The position numbers and the translations under genes are program-made. 44,620 nucleotides of DNA from an uncultured Prevotella sp. GTDB taxonomy: Bacteria; Bacteroidota; Bacteroidia; Bacteroidales; Bacteroidaceae. Location: positions 1-44,620 of the forward strand of contig USDT01000023.1 of assembly GCA_900553465.1 (NCBI GenBank). The letters are read 5' to 3'. Positions 16,160 to 25,592 of the stretch are shown here, one piece after another. The stretch's first letter is position 1; each line of letters opens with the position of its first letter. The notes under the pieces are model-generated. The model ran no database searches and was not told where the DNA came from. It saw only the letters and a list, made by a program, of their open reading frames with translations.

Positions 16160-18859
16160 ATGAAACTGAAATTTAATATCGAATACAACACCGTCTCGGG
16201 TGAGGAATTGATGCTGAATGTCTTCGTTGGTGTGGATTGCAGCGATTGTAAACCGCGTGTTTACCGCATGTCAACGGCAGACGGCAGGCATTGGAGTTGT
16301 GCTCTCGAGAACTTCCATTCGGAAAGTCATCCCGTAATAACCTATTATTATAGTGTCAGTAGCGGCGGACGTATGGTGCGCCGTGAATGGATGCTTTATA
16401 TGCATCGCCTTGAGTTTTCGGTGCTGAAAGCGTCTTCCTACGAAGTCAACGACATGTGGATGGACATGCCGTCGGCGTCATGGCTTTATTCTTCCGCCTT
16501 TTCCGGTTGCGTCAACCGTGCTCAATTGCAGATGATTCCGCCTACGTCGTACACCTCGGTGGTGCGCCTTCTTGTGCATGCACCGCAGTTGCGGGAGGGC
16601 GAACATCTGGTTGTCACCGGCAATCATGATGCTCTCGGTATGTGGAATGTGGCCGAAGGTGTGCCTATGATAGAGCACAGCGTCAACGAATGGATGGTAG
16701 ATCTCGATGCCGCATTGTTCTCGGAGAATGCCTTGGAGTTCAAGTTTGTGGCTGTGAATGATACCGACAAAGGCATATTTTTCTGGGAAAAGGGCAACAA
16801 CAGAGTGTTCCGCACGTGTCTGAGCCGTCCCGGTGAGGTGAGGGCATACAGTCTGCGAAATGCCGATTTCGACATCGCTCCACGGCGTCTTGCCGGTACG
16901 CTCGTGCCTGTATTCTCCCTTCGTTCGGAGAAAAGCTTTGGAGTTGGCGACTTCGGAGACCTGAGAAAGATGGTGGACTGGGTGGCACGGACTGGTCAGA
17001 GAGTTTTGCAGATTCTGCCGGTCAATGACACCACGACCACACACACATGGAAAGATTCTTATCCTTACAGCTGCATAAGCGTCTTTGCGCTTCATCCGCA
17101 GTATGCCGATCTGTCGCGGTTGTCGCCTGTTTCCGACAAGAAGGTCAGACTACAATACGAGGCCTTGCGTGAGGAACTCAATGCTTTGCCGGCCATCGAC
17201 TACGAGCGTGTGGGCAAGGCAAAGCTCGAATATCTGCGCATACTTTATAAACAGGAGGGCAGGAAAGTGCTTTCCACCGATGCGTTTGCCGCGTTCTTCA
17301 GTGACAACAATTACTGGCTCGTGCCCTACGCACGCTATTGCAGCCTGCGCGACAGTTACGGTACGGCCGAGTTCCAGCTCTGGCCGGAGCACAACCGTTG
17401 GGATGAAAGCGAACGTAAAGCACTTTCCGATCCGAAGAACAAGATGTTCCAGGATGTCGCGTTCTATTATTACGTACAGTTCATCTTGTACACGCAGTTG
17501 CGCGATGTGCACGATTATGCCGTCTTGCAGGGCGTGATTCTCAAAGGCGACATACCTATCGGAGTGAACCGTAACGGTTGCGACGTATGGCAGGAACCTG
17601 AATATTTCAACCTCGACGGACAGGCGGGAGCACCGCCAGACGCCTTCTCGGACAACGGACAGAACTGGGAATTCCCTACGTACAACTGGCTGCGGATGCT
17701 TGAAGACGGCTGCCTCTGGTGGATAAGGCGTCTCCGTCACATGTCTGTATTCTTCGATGCGTACCGCATAGACCACGTTCTCGGTTTCTTCCGTATATGG
17801 GAGATTCCGGTGGAAGCGGTGGATGCACGCATCGGTCATTTCTCCCCGTCGCTCGGACTGACGCGTGAGGAGATAGAGGCATACGGCCTGCACTTCCGTG
17901 AGCAGCTCTTTGTTGAGCCGTTCATCACTGAGAATGTCGTTAAGGAAGTGTTTGGAAAACAGGCTGGAAAGGTGGCCGACACTTATCTGGATCATTCCCA
18001 CAGCGACGTCTATCGTCTGAAACCGGAATACGCTACGCAGCGTCTCATATACGCGGCGTTTGAAAACTGTACTTCAGCCGAAGATCTCGCGGTGCGCGAC
18101 GGACTCTGTTCGCTTGTGAGTGGAGTGCTTTTTGTGCGCGACCACAGGGAACCGTTGAAGTTCCATCCGCGTATTTCCGCACAGTTCGATTATGCCTATA
18201 AAGCGCTTGGAGAGGCTGACCGAAAGGCTTTCAACCGTCTTTATGACGATTATTTTTATCGCCGCAACAACCAGTTCTGGTATCGTGAGGCAATGAAGAA
18301 ACTGCCTGTCATCACGCAGGCCACTAACATGCTGGCGTGTGCCGAAGACCTCGGTATGGTGCCGGAATGTGTTGCATGGGTGATGGATGAGTTGCGCATA
18401 CTCAGTCTGGAGCTGCAGACCATGCCGAAACAATGGGGTGAGCGCTTCGCAAATCTCGACAGATTCCCTTACCGTTCGGTGTGCACCATCTCCACGCACG
18501 ACACTGCCACGATGCGTCAGTGGTGGGATGAAGACCGCGAACGCGCCAAATATTATTACAACGTGATGCTTGGCATGCAGGGCGAGGCACCTCATCCTAT
18601 GCCGGGATGGCTGGCACGGGAAATCATCGGACGTCACATGGCGTGTCCGTCTATGATATGTGTCATTGCGATACAGGACTGGATGGCTGTTGACGAACGC
18701 CTGCGTCGTCCGGATGCCGACGCCGAGCGCGTGAATGTTCCGGCCGACTCGCATCATTACTGGCGCTATCGCATGCACGTGAACATAGAAGATCTGCTCA
18801 CCGACATCAGCTTCTGCAAGAACGTGAAGGATATGGTGGTGCAGGGCGGACGCGGATGA
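16160..18859 (+). CDS. malQ: 4-alpha-glucanotransferase with two N-terminal CBM20 starch-binding modules
   Basis: An 899-residue GH77 amylomaltase that moves alpha-1,4-glucan segments between maltodextrins. It has no signal peptide, so it acts in the cytoplasm on maltodextrin or glycogen. Two CBM20 modules (residues ~1-100 and ~125-240, the second with HLVVTGNHDALGMWNV) precede the GH77 domain, an arrangement known from Bacteroidetes and plant DPE2. Catalytic residues are in place: nucleophile Asp538 in AYRIDHVLGF, acid/base Glu729 in CAEDLGMVP, and Asp781 in STHDTATMRQWW. The ATG at 16160 begins the first CBM20 strand; a GTG at 16127 is an alternative. The gene follows its own promoter, and the M28 gene starts 78 bases later. 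Confidence 0.95.
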   Translation: MKLKFNIEYNTVSGEELMLNVFVGVDCSDCKPRVYRMSTADGRHWSCALENFHSESHPVITYYYSVSSGGRMVRREWMLYMHRLEFSVLKASSYEVNDMWMDMPSASWLYSSAFSGCVNRAQLQMIPPTSYTSVVRLLVHAPQLREGEHLVVTGNHDALGMWNVAEGVPMIEHSVNEWMVDLDAALFSENALEFKFVAVNDTDKGIFFWEKGNNRVFRTCLSRPGEVRAYSLRNADFDIAPRRLAGTLVPVFSLRSEKSFGVGDFGDLRKMVDWVARTGQRVLQILPVNDTTTTHTWKDSYPYSCISVFALHPQYADLSRLSPVSDKKVRLQYEALREELNALPAIDYERVGKAKLEYLRILYKQEGRKVLSTDAFAAFFSDNNYWLVPYARYCSLRDSYGTAEFQLWPEHNRWDESERKALSDPKNKMFQDVAFYYYVQFILYTQLRDVHDYAVLQGVILKGDIPIGVNRNGCDVWQEPEYFNLDGQAGAPPDAFSDNGQNWEFPTYNWLRMLEDGCLWWIRRLRHMSVFFDAYRIDHVLGFFRIWEIPVEAVDARIGHFSPSLGLTREEIEAYGLHFREQLFVEPFITENVVKEVFGKQAGKVADTYLDHSHSDVYRLKPEYATQRLIYAAFENCTSAEDLAVRDGLCSLVSGVLFVRDHREPLKFHPRISAQFDYAYKALGEADRKAFNRLYDDYFYRRNNQFWYREAMKKLPVITQATNMLACAEDLGMVPECVAWVMDELRILSLELQTMPKQWGERFANLDRFPYRSVCTISTHDTATMRQWWDEDRERAKYYYNVMLGMQGEAPHPMPGWLAREIIGRHMACPSMICVIAIQDWMAVDERLRRPDADAERVNVPADSHHYWRYRMHVNIEDLLTDISFCKNVKDMVVQGGRG

Positions 18860-18937
18860 CGTGAGGCGGAACAGACGCAGCAGATGTCTGACTGGTGATA
18901 CACTGCCAAACGAAATGTCTGCGAGAAGAGGAGTAAA

Positions 18938-19957
18938 ATGGATATGCAATCAAACGAAATGAATATGATAAGAAGAGTATTGTTATTATTCTGCATTGTT
19001 GCGACAGCGTTTTCACTGCCGGCCGATGCCTCGCGGCCTTATTCACCGAAGTCGAAAAAGGTGAAGGCGGCGATGAAGTCGGCCATGAACACTATAACCG
19101 TCGATGCTGCGAGAGCCCACATCGGTTTCCTCGCCTCCGACTGTATGATGGGGCGTAAGGCCGGAGAGAACAGTTCGCGCATTGCCGCCGCATACATCGA
19201 ATCTATGCTCCGGCAGTACGGCATACGCCCGCTCAATGCCGAATACAGGCAGCCTTTTGATCTGACATTGAAATTCACGTGGAAGAAAGACAGTGTCAAT
19301 CTGGATATGGCGAATGTTCTTGGCATGATACCCGGCCGTAAATCGGACGAATATGTGGTCATAGGAGCACACTTCGATCATCTCGGCATCGGCACGCCTG
19401 TTGACGGTGACTCCATATACAACGGCGCCGACGACAACGCTTCGGGCGTGAGCGCGGTGTTGCAGATAGCCCGTGCATTTGTAGAAAGCGGCATACAGCC
19501 GGAGCGCAACGTGATTTTCGCTTTCTGGGACGGTGAGGAACTCGGACTGCACGGTTCGAAATACTTCGTCCGTACGTGTCCTTTCCTCGACAAAATAAAG
19601 GGTTATCTCAACTTCGACATGATAGGACGAAACAACAAACCGGAGAACCCGCAGCACGTGGTTTACTTCTTCACCGAAGCCCACCCGGCTTTCGGAGAGT
19701 GGCTGAAGCACGACATCGCCGAATACGGTCTGCGACTTGACCCTGACTACAGACCGTGGGACAAACCCGTAGGAGGCAGCGACAACGCCTCGTTCGCCAA
19801 GAAGGACATACCGATAATATGGTATCACACCGACGGCCACCCCGACTATCACAAACCGGGCGACGAGGCTCTGCGCATCAACTACGACAAGGTGATGAAC
19901 ATAACGCGCGCCGCATTCCTCAATCTCTGGAATCTTGCCAATGTAGAAAACTATTGA
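18938..19957 (+). CDS. Secreted M28 family zinc aminopeptidase
   Basis: A 339-residue exported peptidase. The N-terminal signal segment is IRRVLLLFCIVATAFSLPADA. AGGAG at 18927-18931 sits before the ATG at 18938, which favours this start; ATGs at 18959 and 18965 are possible alternatives. The two-zinc site of M28 is visible: His145 and Asp147 in GAHFDHLG, Asp165 in YNGADDNASGV, the catalytic Glu pair in WDGEELGLHGSKYF, the Asp in NFDMIGR, and the final His in WYHTDGHPDYHKPGD. The family cleaves N-terminal residues from peptides in the periplasm or outside. A strong terminator follows at 20002-20044. Confidence 0.92.
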   Translation: MDMQSNEMNMIRRVLLLFCIVATAFSLPADASRPYSPKSKKVKAAMKSAMNTITVDAARAHIGFLASDCMMGRKAGENSSRIAAAYIESMLRQYGIRPLNAEYRQPFDLTLKFTWKKDSVNLDMANVLGMIPGRKSDEYVVIGAHFDHLGIGTPVDGDSIYNGADDNASGVSAVLQIARAFVESGIQPERNVIFAFWDGEELGLHGSKYFVRTCPFLDKIKGYLNFDMIGRNNKPENPQHVVYFFTEAHPAFGEWLKHDIAEYGLRLDPDYRPWDKPVGGSDNASFAKKDIPIIWYHTDGHPDYHKPGDEALRINYDKVMNITRAAFLNLWNLANVENY

Positions 19958-19995
19958 CAGGCGGTACATACGGCACATGCCGTATGCATGCCACA

Positions 19996-20044
19996 TAAAA
20001 AACGCACGCTGCAGGAGCATTTCCTGTAGCGTGCGTTTTTTTTT
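19996..20044. terminator. Bidirectional terminator
   Basis: ACGCACGCT (20002-20010) pairs with AGCGTGCGT (20028-20036), extended by CAGGA/TTCCTG. Nine Ts (20036-20044) serve the plus strand and seven As before the stem serve the minus strand, so it can end both the M28 transcript and one coming from purL and the chromate transporter genes. Confidence 0.85.
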
Positions 20045-20142
20045 ATTACGTTATGATAGACGTTATTTCCGTGTATGATTTTAGTCTGATGATTTTCCGT
20101 TGTTTGCCGGCTTTCATCCACGCATTGTGTATAGCCTGTTGC

Positions 20143-20274
20143 GGAACGGTCTTTTCGGGCTTGCGGAATGGGCCGTTTTGAGTCCTGAAACGGGCCGTTT
20201 CAGGGCCTGAAATGGGCTTTATCAGAGGCTGATATTGGCTTTATTGAAGCGCGATATGCACTTTATTGTAAATA
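20143..20274. repeat. 22-bp tandem repeat array, locus 2 (best conserved)
   Basis: Six abutting units begin at 20143, 20165, 20187, 20209, 20231 and 20253. The unit at 20187 is closest to the consensus: first half GAAACGGGCCG, second half TTTCAGGGCCT. Each half is close to its own reverse complement, giving two dyad centres 11 bp apart. T at position 12 is kept in all six units and T at position 14 in five of six. Confidence 0.85.
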
Positions 20275-20327
20275 GTCCGCGCCGCTATTATATTTCACAC
20301 CAGACTTATGCGTAGTGTCCTGCCGGC

Positions 20328-20903
20328 TCAATAGAGCAGCATCAGGCCCGCGAAGGCCGCCCAGCCAATCATCTTTATGGGGTTAATCTTCATCACCTTT
20401 GTGCCCACATATGTTGCCACGAACAGCCAGACACTTATCCAGAACTGCCACGGATTCTCCTCTACAGACGAGAAGTTATCCTTAGTCATGAGCAACAGAG
20501 CGGCAGCTCCGAGCAGTCCTACCACTGCCGGACGGAGTCCGCTGAACACATCCTGCACAGGTTGGGTGTGCATATACTTCAGAAAAAGCTTGCATATAAG
20601 TATCATGAGGATGAGCGACGGCAGCACGAGTGCAAACGTTGCGGTGGCGCTTCCCAGCACGGCCATGCCCTCATTGAAGCCGGCGTTGTGCACGGCGGTG
20701 TATCCGCAGTAGGTTGCGGAGTTTATTCCGATAGGTCCGGGAGTCATCTGACTGATGGCGACGATGTTGGTAAATTCTGCCGATGAGAGCCACTGGTGTC
20801 TCACTACCGTCTCGGTCTGTATGAGCGAGAGCATTCCGTAGCCTCCTCCGAAGCCGAAGAGACCTATCTGAAAGAATGTTATGAACAGTTGTAAGAATAT
20901 CAT
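20328..20903 (-). CDS. Chromate transporter family protein, second half-size subunit
   Basis: A 191-residue membrane protein of the CHR family in its short form, in which two half-size proteins together make one transporter. The CHR signature is FGFGGGYGMLSLIQTETV near the N-terminus, followed by TPGPIGINSATYCGY. About five to six hydrophobic segments follow. The start codon overlaps the upstream partner's stop in ATGA, so the pair is coupled. CHR proteins export chromate in some bacteria; in gut-type Bacteroidetes the natural anion is unknown, so the family name should not be read as a proven substrate. The gene ends 54 bases from the 22-bp array. Confidence 0.9.
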   Translation of the reverse strand: MIFLQLFITFFQIGLFGFGGGYGMLSLIQTETVVRHQWLSSAEFTNIVAISQMTPGPIGINSATYCGYTAVHNAGFNEGMAVLGSATATFALVLPSLILMILICKLFLKYMHTQPVQDVFSGLRPAVVGLLGAAALLLMTKDNFSSVEENPWQFWISVWLFVATYVGTKVMKINPIKMIGWAAFAGLMLLY

Positions 20904-21445
20904 TCCGTTGGTTTTAACAGTTTTCCGTAAAGATAGCCGCCAAGTCCTGCAGCAATGATTATGAATATCGGGTTTACTCCAATCTGCCAGATGAGCAGTG
21001 CGCTGACTATCGGAATCCAGCAGTTTGTTATCGTTATGTTGGCGCTTTTGGCCAGGCTGAACGTAGGAGCGGCAATGAGTGCCACCACAGCCGGTCTGAT
21101 GCCGCGGAATATTGCTTCCACCGTGGCATTGTCCTCAAAGCGCTTGAAGAACATGGCTATGAGCAGTATGATGATGAACGAGGGCAGAGCAGTGCCGAGA
21201 CTTGTGCACAGAGCGCCTCTCAGTTTGCGCAGCTTGTAGCCTATGAATATGCTCACGTTGATGGCAAACACACCCGGACAGCTCTGCGCTATGGCTATGA
21301 GGTCGAGAAACTCTTCCTTCTTTATCCATTTGTGTTTGTCTACCACCTCTGCCTCAATGATAGGAATCATGGCGTATCCGCCTCCCAGCGTGAACGCGCC
21401 TATCTTGAAGAATGTCTTGAATGACTGTATATAAATGTTCGACAT
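20900..21445 (-). CDS. Chromate transporter family protein, first half-size subunit
   Basis: A 181-residue partner of the adjacent gene. The signature FTLGGGYAMIPIIEAEVV is followed by SCPGVFAINVSIFIGY, aligning with the same blocks in the other subunit and showing an old duplication. There are four to six membrane segments. It lies 189 bases downstream of purL on the same strand, with a hairpin between, so it may be partly cotranscribed with purL or have its own promoter. The substrate is unknown. Confidence 0.9.
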   Translation of the reverse strand: MSNIYIQSFKTFFKIGAFTLGGGYAMIPIIEAEVVDKHKWIKKEEFLDLIAIAQSCPGVFAINVSIFIGYKLRKLRGALCTSLGTALPSFIIILLIAMFFKRFEDNATVEAIFRGIRPAVVALIAAPTFSLAKSANITITNCWIPIVSALLIWQIGVNPIFIIIAAGLGGYLYGKLLKPTE

Positions 21446-21556
21446 GTATTGAAATGTGATTCTGTGTCGTCTTTACCGTTATGCGTGAAGGTGTCTGCGG
21501 CGTGACTGCCGGTTCTCTGTTGCCGTGTGTCCGCCTTCCTTCCGTATTCAGGGCAA

Positions 21557-21614
21557 GAAACAGGAACGCGGCCGCCCTTTATGTTTGCGGGCGACGTCTG
21601 CACGTTCCTGTTTC
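21557..21614 (-). terminator. Hairpin after purL, possible terminator without a clear T-run
   Basis: GAAACAGGAACG (21557-21568) pairs perfectly with CGTTCCTGTTTC (21603-21614), with a second inner GC stem (GCCC/GGGC). On the minus strand the bases after it are TTGCCCTG, not a T-run, so it may instead process or stabilise the purL mRNA end. Confidence 0.5.
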
Positions 21615-21634
21615 CTTATAAGAGTGTTGAATTA

Positions 21635-24600
21635 TCAGTGTTTCTCAATCCACTTGCGTGCATTGACGAACGCTTCGATCCACGGTGTCACCTCATCGTT
21701 GCGACGGTCTGCCGGATACCATCCGTTCTGCCATGGGAATATGGCACGCTCCAGGTGAGGCATCATTGCCACGTGGCGTCCGTCTGCCGAGCAGATACCG
21801 GCCACGTTGTAGTCGGAACCGTTCGGGTTTGCAGGATAGCCACTGTAGTTGTATTTGGCCACGATGTTGTATTTGTCCTCAGATTCAGGCAGAGAGAACT
21901 TGCCTTCTCCGTGAGCCACCCAGATGCCGAGCTTGCTTCCGGCGAGCGATCCGAACATTACGCTGTTGTTCTGCGGTATGTCCAGTCCGAGGAATGCGCT
22001 CTCAAACTTGTGAGAGTTGTTGTGGAGCATGCGTGCGCGGCTTGTGTGTTCGGGATTGATGAGGTTGAGCTCAACCATCAGCTGGCAACCGTTGCAGATG
22101 CCGAGCGACAGAGTGTCCTCACGTGCATAGAACTTGTCGAGCGCCTCCTTGGCCTTCGGGTTGAAGAGGAATGCTCCTGCCCATCCCTTGGCAGAGCCGA
22201 GAACGTCGGAGTTGGAGAATCCGCCGCAGAATACGATCATGTTGATATCCTCGAGTGTCTCGCGTCCGCTGATGAGGTCGGTCATCATCACGTCCTTCAC
22301 GTCGAAGCCGGCCAGATAGAGCGAGTAAGCCATTTCGCGCTCGCCGTTGGTTCCCTTCTCGCGTATGATTGCAGCCTTGATGCCTGAGCGCTCGCGGCGG
22401 TCGGCAGAGATTCCGTAGCTTTCGAGAGTACCCTTGAAGCTGTCGTTGAACTTGATTTCCAGCGGCTGGTTCTTGTAGTTCTCATGACGCTGTTCTGCGC
22501 AACCGTTGAAGCTCTGCTTGCGGTCGAGCAGGTAAGAAGTGTTGTACCATATCTCGCGCAGCGCGTCGATGTCGAATGTATGTTCGAAGTCGCCCTTCTT
22601 TATGACGATGGTGCGCTCCTTCGGTGTCGGATAACCTATCTTTGCGTAGCCTATGCCCTCGTCTTCCATGAACTTAGCGAACTCTTCCTTGTTCTTGTCT
22701 GACACCTGAACGATTACGCCCGGGTTCTCAGAGAGCAGCAGTTTTACGATGTCATCGTCCTGTATGTCGTGCAGGTTGATGTGCATACCGCCCTCGGTGT
22801 TGGCGAAACACATTTCGAGCAGAGTGGTGATGAGACCACCGGCGCTGATGTCGTGGCCTGCCATTATCCAGCCTTTGGCTATCATCTGCTGTACTGCCTC
22901 GAAGCAGTCGGCGAAGTATTCAGGGTTCTTCACAGTTGGAACGTCGTCGCCCACCTTGCCAAGACTCTGTGCGAAGGCGCTTCCTCCGAGTCTCTGTTTG
23001 TCGAAGGAGAAGTCGATGTGATAGAACGAAGAGTTCTTGTCGTTCACTGCAACAGGCGAAACCACCTTTCGTATGTCGCTCACCTCGCCGCCGGCACTTA
23101 CGATGACGGTTCCCGGAGAGATGATCTTCTCGCCGCCTGGATACTGCTGTGTCATGGACAGAGAGTCTTTTCCGGTCGGTACGTTCACCTGAAGTGCGAT
23201 ACAGAAGTCGCTCAATGCTCTCACGGCGCTGTAGAGACGTGCGTCCTCACCCTTCTGTGAGCGGCACGGCCACATCCAGTTGGCAGAGAGCGAGAGACTC
23301 TTCAGTCCGTCGCTCAGCGGCGCCCATACGATGTTGGTCAGCGCTTCTGCCACAGAGAGCACGCTGCCTGCCTCAGGCGAAGCGAGTCCTGCCTGCGGTG
23401 CATGACCCAGAGCTGTGGCAATACCTTTGCGTCCGCGGTAGTCCAGAGCCACTACTCCGCAGTCGCTCAACGGCAGCTGCAGGCGTCCCTGACACTGCTG
23501 GCGGGCTATCTTACCGGTCACGGAGCGGTCCACCTTGTTGGTGAGCCAGTCTTTACAAGCCACTGCCTCGAGCTGCAATACGTTGCTTACGTACTCGTCG
23601 AGTTTCTCGGGCTGCTTTGTCACGTCGCAGTAGTCGGCGTCTGTATAGTGGCGTTCCACTGTCTCGTCCTTCATTATAGTCTTGGGCGAGTGGCCGAACA
23701 TCTGTGCCACATCGAGGTCGAACGGACGTACTCCGTCGCCCTGTACGAACGAGAAGTGTGCGTCGCCGGTTGTCTCACCTACAACGTACAGCGGGGCGCG
23801 TTCGCGCTCGGCAATCTTGCGTACATGCTCGATGTGCTTCTCGTCGATGAGCAGTCCCATGCGCTCCTGGCTCTCGTTGGCTATTATCTCTTTGGCCGAA
23901 AGTGTCTTGTCGCCTATCGGCAGCTTAGTCATGTCAATCTCTCCACCGCATTCCTCTACGAGCTCAGACAGACAGTTGAGGTGACCTGCCGAACCGTGGT
24001 CGTGTATGCTGACAACCGGATTGGTGTCTTCCTCGCACAGAGCACGCACCAGATTGTATGCACGCTTCTGCATTTCGGGGTTGGCACGCTGCACGGCGTT
24101 CAGCTCGATGCCGTTCGAATAGCGGCCGGTATCTACAGAAGAAACCGAGCCACCGCCCAGACCGATGCGGTAGTTGTCGCCACCTACGACTACAACCTTG
24201 TTGCCTTTCTGCGGCTCTTTCTTCAGACAGTCGCGGCGTGTGCCGTAGCCTACACCACCGGCGAGCATTATAACCTTGTCGTAGGCATACTTCTCTTCGC
24301 CCTCCTTATGCTCGAAGGTGAGCACCGAACCGCAGATGAGCGGCTGGCCGAACTTGTTTCCGAAGTCGCTCGCACCGTTGGATGCCTTTATCAAGATCTG
24401 TTCCGGAGTCTGATACAGCCACTTGCGCACCGGCAGAATCTTTTCCCACTCATGTGCCATGCTGCCGTCGGCGTTGCTCTCAGAGCGCGGATATGAAGTC
24501 ATGTAAACGGCTGTTCCGGCGATAGGCCACGAACCTGTACCGCCTCCCATACGGTCGCGAATCTCACCGCCCGTACCTGTTGCCGCACCGTTGAACGGCT

Positions 24601-25366
24601 CTACTGTTGTCGGGAAGTTGTGAGTCTCGGCCTTGAGTGATATTACGCTTTCGATGTCCTTCACGCGGAAGTAGTCGGATGTAGACTGATCCTCCGGCGC
24701 AAACTGCTCCACAACCGGTCCTTCGGCAAATGCCACGTTGTCCTTGTAGGCCGAAAGAATCTTGTTGGGATTCTCCTGTGTCGTTTTCTTTATCATGGCG
24801 AAGAGGCTCGACTCCATCTCCTTGCCGTCGATGATGAATGTTCCTCCGAATATCTTGTGGCGGCAGTGCTCCGAGTTTATCTGCGCGAATCCGAATATCT
24901 CAGAGTCGGTCAGAGGTCTGTTGAGTTGTGCCTCGATCTTGTGCAGATACTCTATCTCCTCGGGTGAGAGGGCCAGTCCCTCCTGCTCGTTGTATTCCTC
25001 AAGATTCTCCACGTGCTTTATTGGTTCCGGCTCGTGGTTCACGGTGAACACGTGCTGGTCGAGTCCTTTGTACATACGCTGCAGCATCGGGTCGTGCTCG
25101 GCGTCCTCGTTCTCAACCGGGAAGAACTCTTCTATACGAGAAATGCCGTGAAGATTCATGTTCTGTGTGATCTCTACGGCATTCGTACTCCAAGGAGTGA
25201 TCATCTCGCGGCGCGGGCCCACGAAGCAACCGTCCACCGTTTCGCCCTCGATGAGCGCAGCGTCACCATAGAGCCAACTAAGTTCGTTGATTTCGTCTTT
25301 ACTGAGCTGATGGTCCACGTCTGTGGCAATCACGCTCTGCTGGGAAGTCTTGAAAAAGAGAATCAT
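21635..25366 (-). CDS. purL: Phosphoribosylformylglycinamidine synthase (single large polypeptide)
   Basis: A 1243-residue enzyme of de novo purine synthesis that converts FGAR, ATP and glutamine to FGAM in the cytoplasm. This is the large fused form, like E. coli PurL but a little shorter. The N-terminal region and linker carry FAQINSEHCRHKIFGG, the FGAM-synthase signature with the active-site His. ATP-binding blocks follow, such as KAETHNFPTTVEPFNGAATG and GGGSVSSVDTG. The C-terminal class I glutaminase domain has Cys1091 in GICNGCQL and the His-Glu pair in MMPHLERAIFPWQNGW. Two candidate promoters lie upstream at 25497 and 25585. The chromate-type transporter pair lies downstream on the same strand, with no obvious functional link. 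Confidence 0.97.
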   Translation of the reverse strand: MILFFKTSQQSVIATDVDHQLSKDEINELSWLYGDAALIEGETVDGCFVGPRREMITPWSTNAVEITQNMNLHGISRIEEFFPVENEDAEHDPMLQRMYKGLDQHVFTVNHEPEPIKHVENLEEYNEQEGLALSPEEIEYLHKIEAQLNRPLTDSEIFGFAQINSEHCRHKIFGGTFIIDGKEMESSLFAMIKKTTQENPNKILSAYKDNVAFAEGPVVEQFAPEDQSTSDYFRVKDIESVISLKAETHNFPTTVEPFNGAATGTGGEIRDRMGGGTGSWPIAGTAVYMTSYPRSESNADGSMAHEWEKILPVRKWLYQTPEQILIKASNGASDFGNKFGQPLICGSVLTFEHKEGEEKYAYDKVIMLAGGVGYGTRRDCLKKEPQKGNKVVVVGGDNYRIGLGGGSVSSVDTGRYSNGIELNAVQRANPEMQKRAYNLVRALCEEDTNPVVSIHDHGSAGHLNCLSELVEECGGEIDMTKLPIGDKTLSAKEIIANESQERMGLLIDEKHIEHVRKIAERERAPLYVVGETTGDAHFSFVQGDGVRPFDLDVAQMFGHSPKTIMKDETVERHYTDADYCDVTKQPEKLDEYVSNVLQLEAVACKDWLTNKVDRSVTGKIARQQCQGRLQLPLSDCGVVALDYRGRKGIATALGHAPQAGLASPEAGSVLSVAEALTNIVWAPLSDGLKSLSLSANWMWPCRSQKGEDARLYSAVRALSDFCIALQVNVPTGKDSLSMTQQYPGGEKIISPGTVIVSAGGEVSDIRKVVSPVAVNDKNSSFYHIDFSFDKQRLGGSAFAQSLGKVGDDVPTVKNPEYFADCFEAVQQMIAKGWIMAGHDISAGGLITTLLEMCFANTEGGMHINLHDIQDDDIVKLLLSENPGVIVQVSDKNKEEFAKFMEDEGIGYAKIGYPTPKERTIVIKKGDFEHTFDIDALREIWYNTSYLLDRKQSFNGCAEQRHENYKNQPLEIKFNDSFKGTLESYGISADRRERSGIKAAIIREKGTNGEREMAYSLYLAGFDVKDVMMTDLISGRETLEDINMIVFCGGFSNSDVLGSAKGWAGAFLFNPKAKEALDKFYAREDTLSLGICNGCQLMVELNLINPEHTSRARMLHNNSHKFESAFLGLDIPQNNSVMFGSLAGSKLGIWVAHGEGKFSLPESEDKYNIVAKYNYSGYPANPNGSDYNVAGICSADGRHVAMMPHLERAIFPWQNGWYPADRRNDEVTPWIEAFVNARKWIEKH

Positions 25367-25496
25367 GATTTATAATGTTTTGTTTCGTTGTGTTCAATGT
25401 TGTTGTGCTGTGCTGCCACCTCTCTTGTTGCACGGATGGTGCAGACGAGTGCAAAGGAAACTTATTCTCTGGTTGCCCGGTGCAGCTTATCTTTTG

Positions 25497-25504
25497 CAAA
25501 GATA
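25497..25504 (-). promoter_or_regulatory. Candidate -7 element for purL (proximal)
   Basis: On the minus strand this reads TATCTTTG, matching TAnnTTTG. The leader to the purL start would be about 124 bases. I see no riboswitch fold in it. Confidence 0.6.
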
Positions 25505-25584
25505 ATGAAAGGTGAGTGCAACAGCATGGCGGGAAAACAGAGTTTTACCGGCTTTGATATTGCCGAACCGCATCTTATCTTCTG

Positions 25585-25592
25585 CAAAGATA
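25585..25592 (-). promoter_or_regulatory. Candidate -7 element for purL (distal)
   Basis: A second TATCTTTG on the minus strand, 88 bp further upstream; the purL leader would be about 212 bases. Confidence 0.45.

Larger units (their letters stand above)
19958..20327. other. Convergent intergenic region M28 to chromate transporter gene
   Basis: 370 bases with the bidirectional terminator and the second 22-bp array (20143-20274). No gene is supported here. Confidence 0.75.

Noticed and set aside
20143..20274. Possible CRISPR array
   Set aside because: The 22-bp units abut directly with no unique spacers, units are degenerate, and no cas genes are present.
23402..24496. 364-codon plus-strand frame opposite purL
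   Set aside because: It is antisense to conserved PurL domains and has no family motifs.
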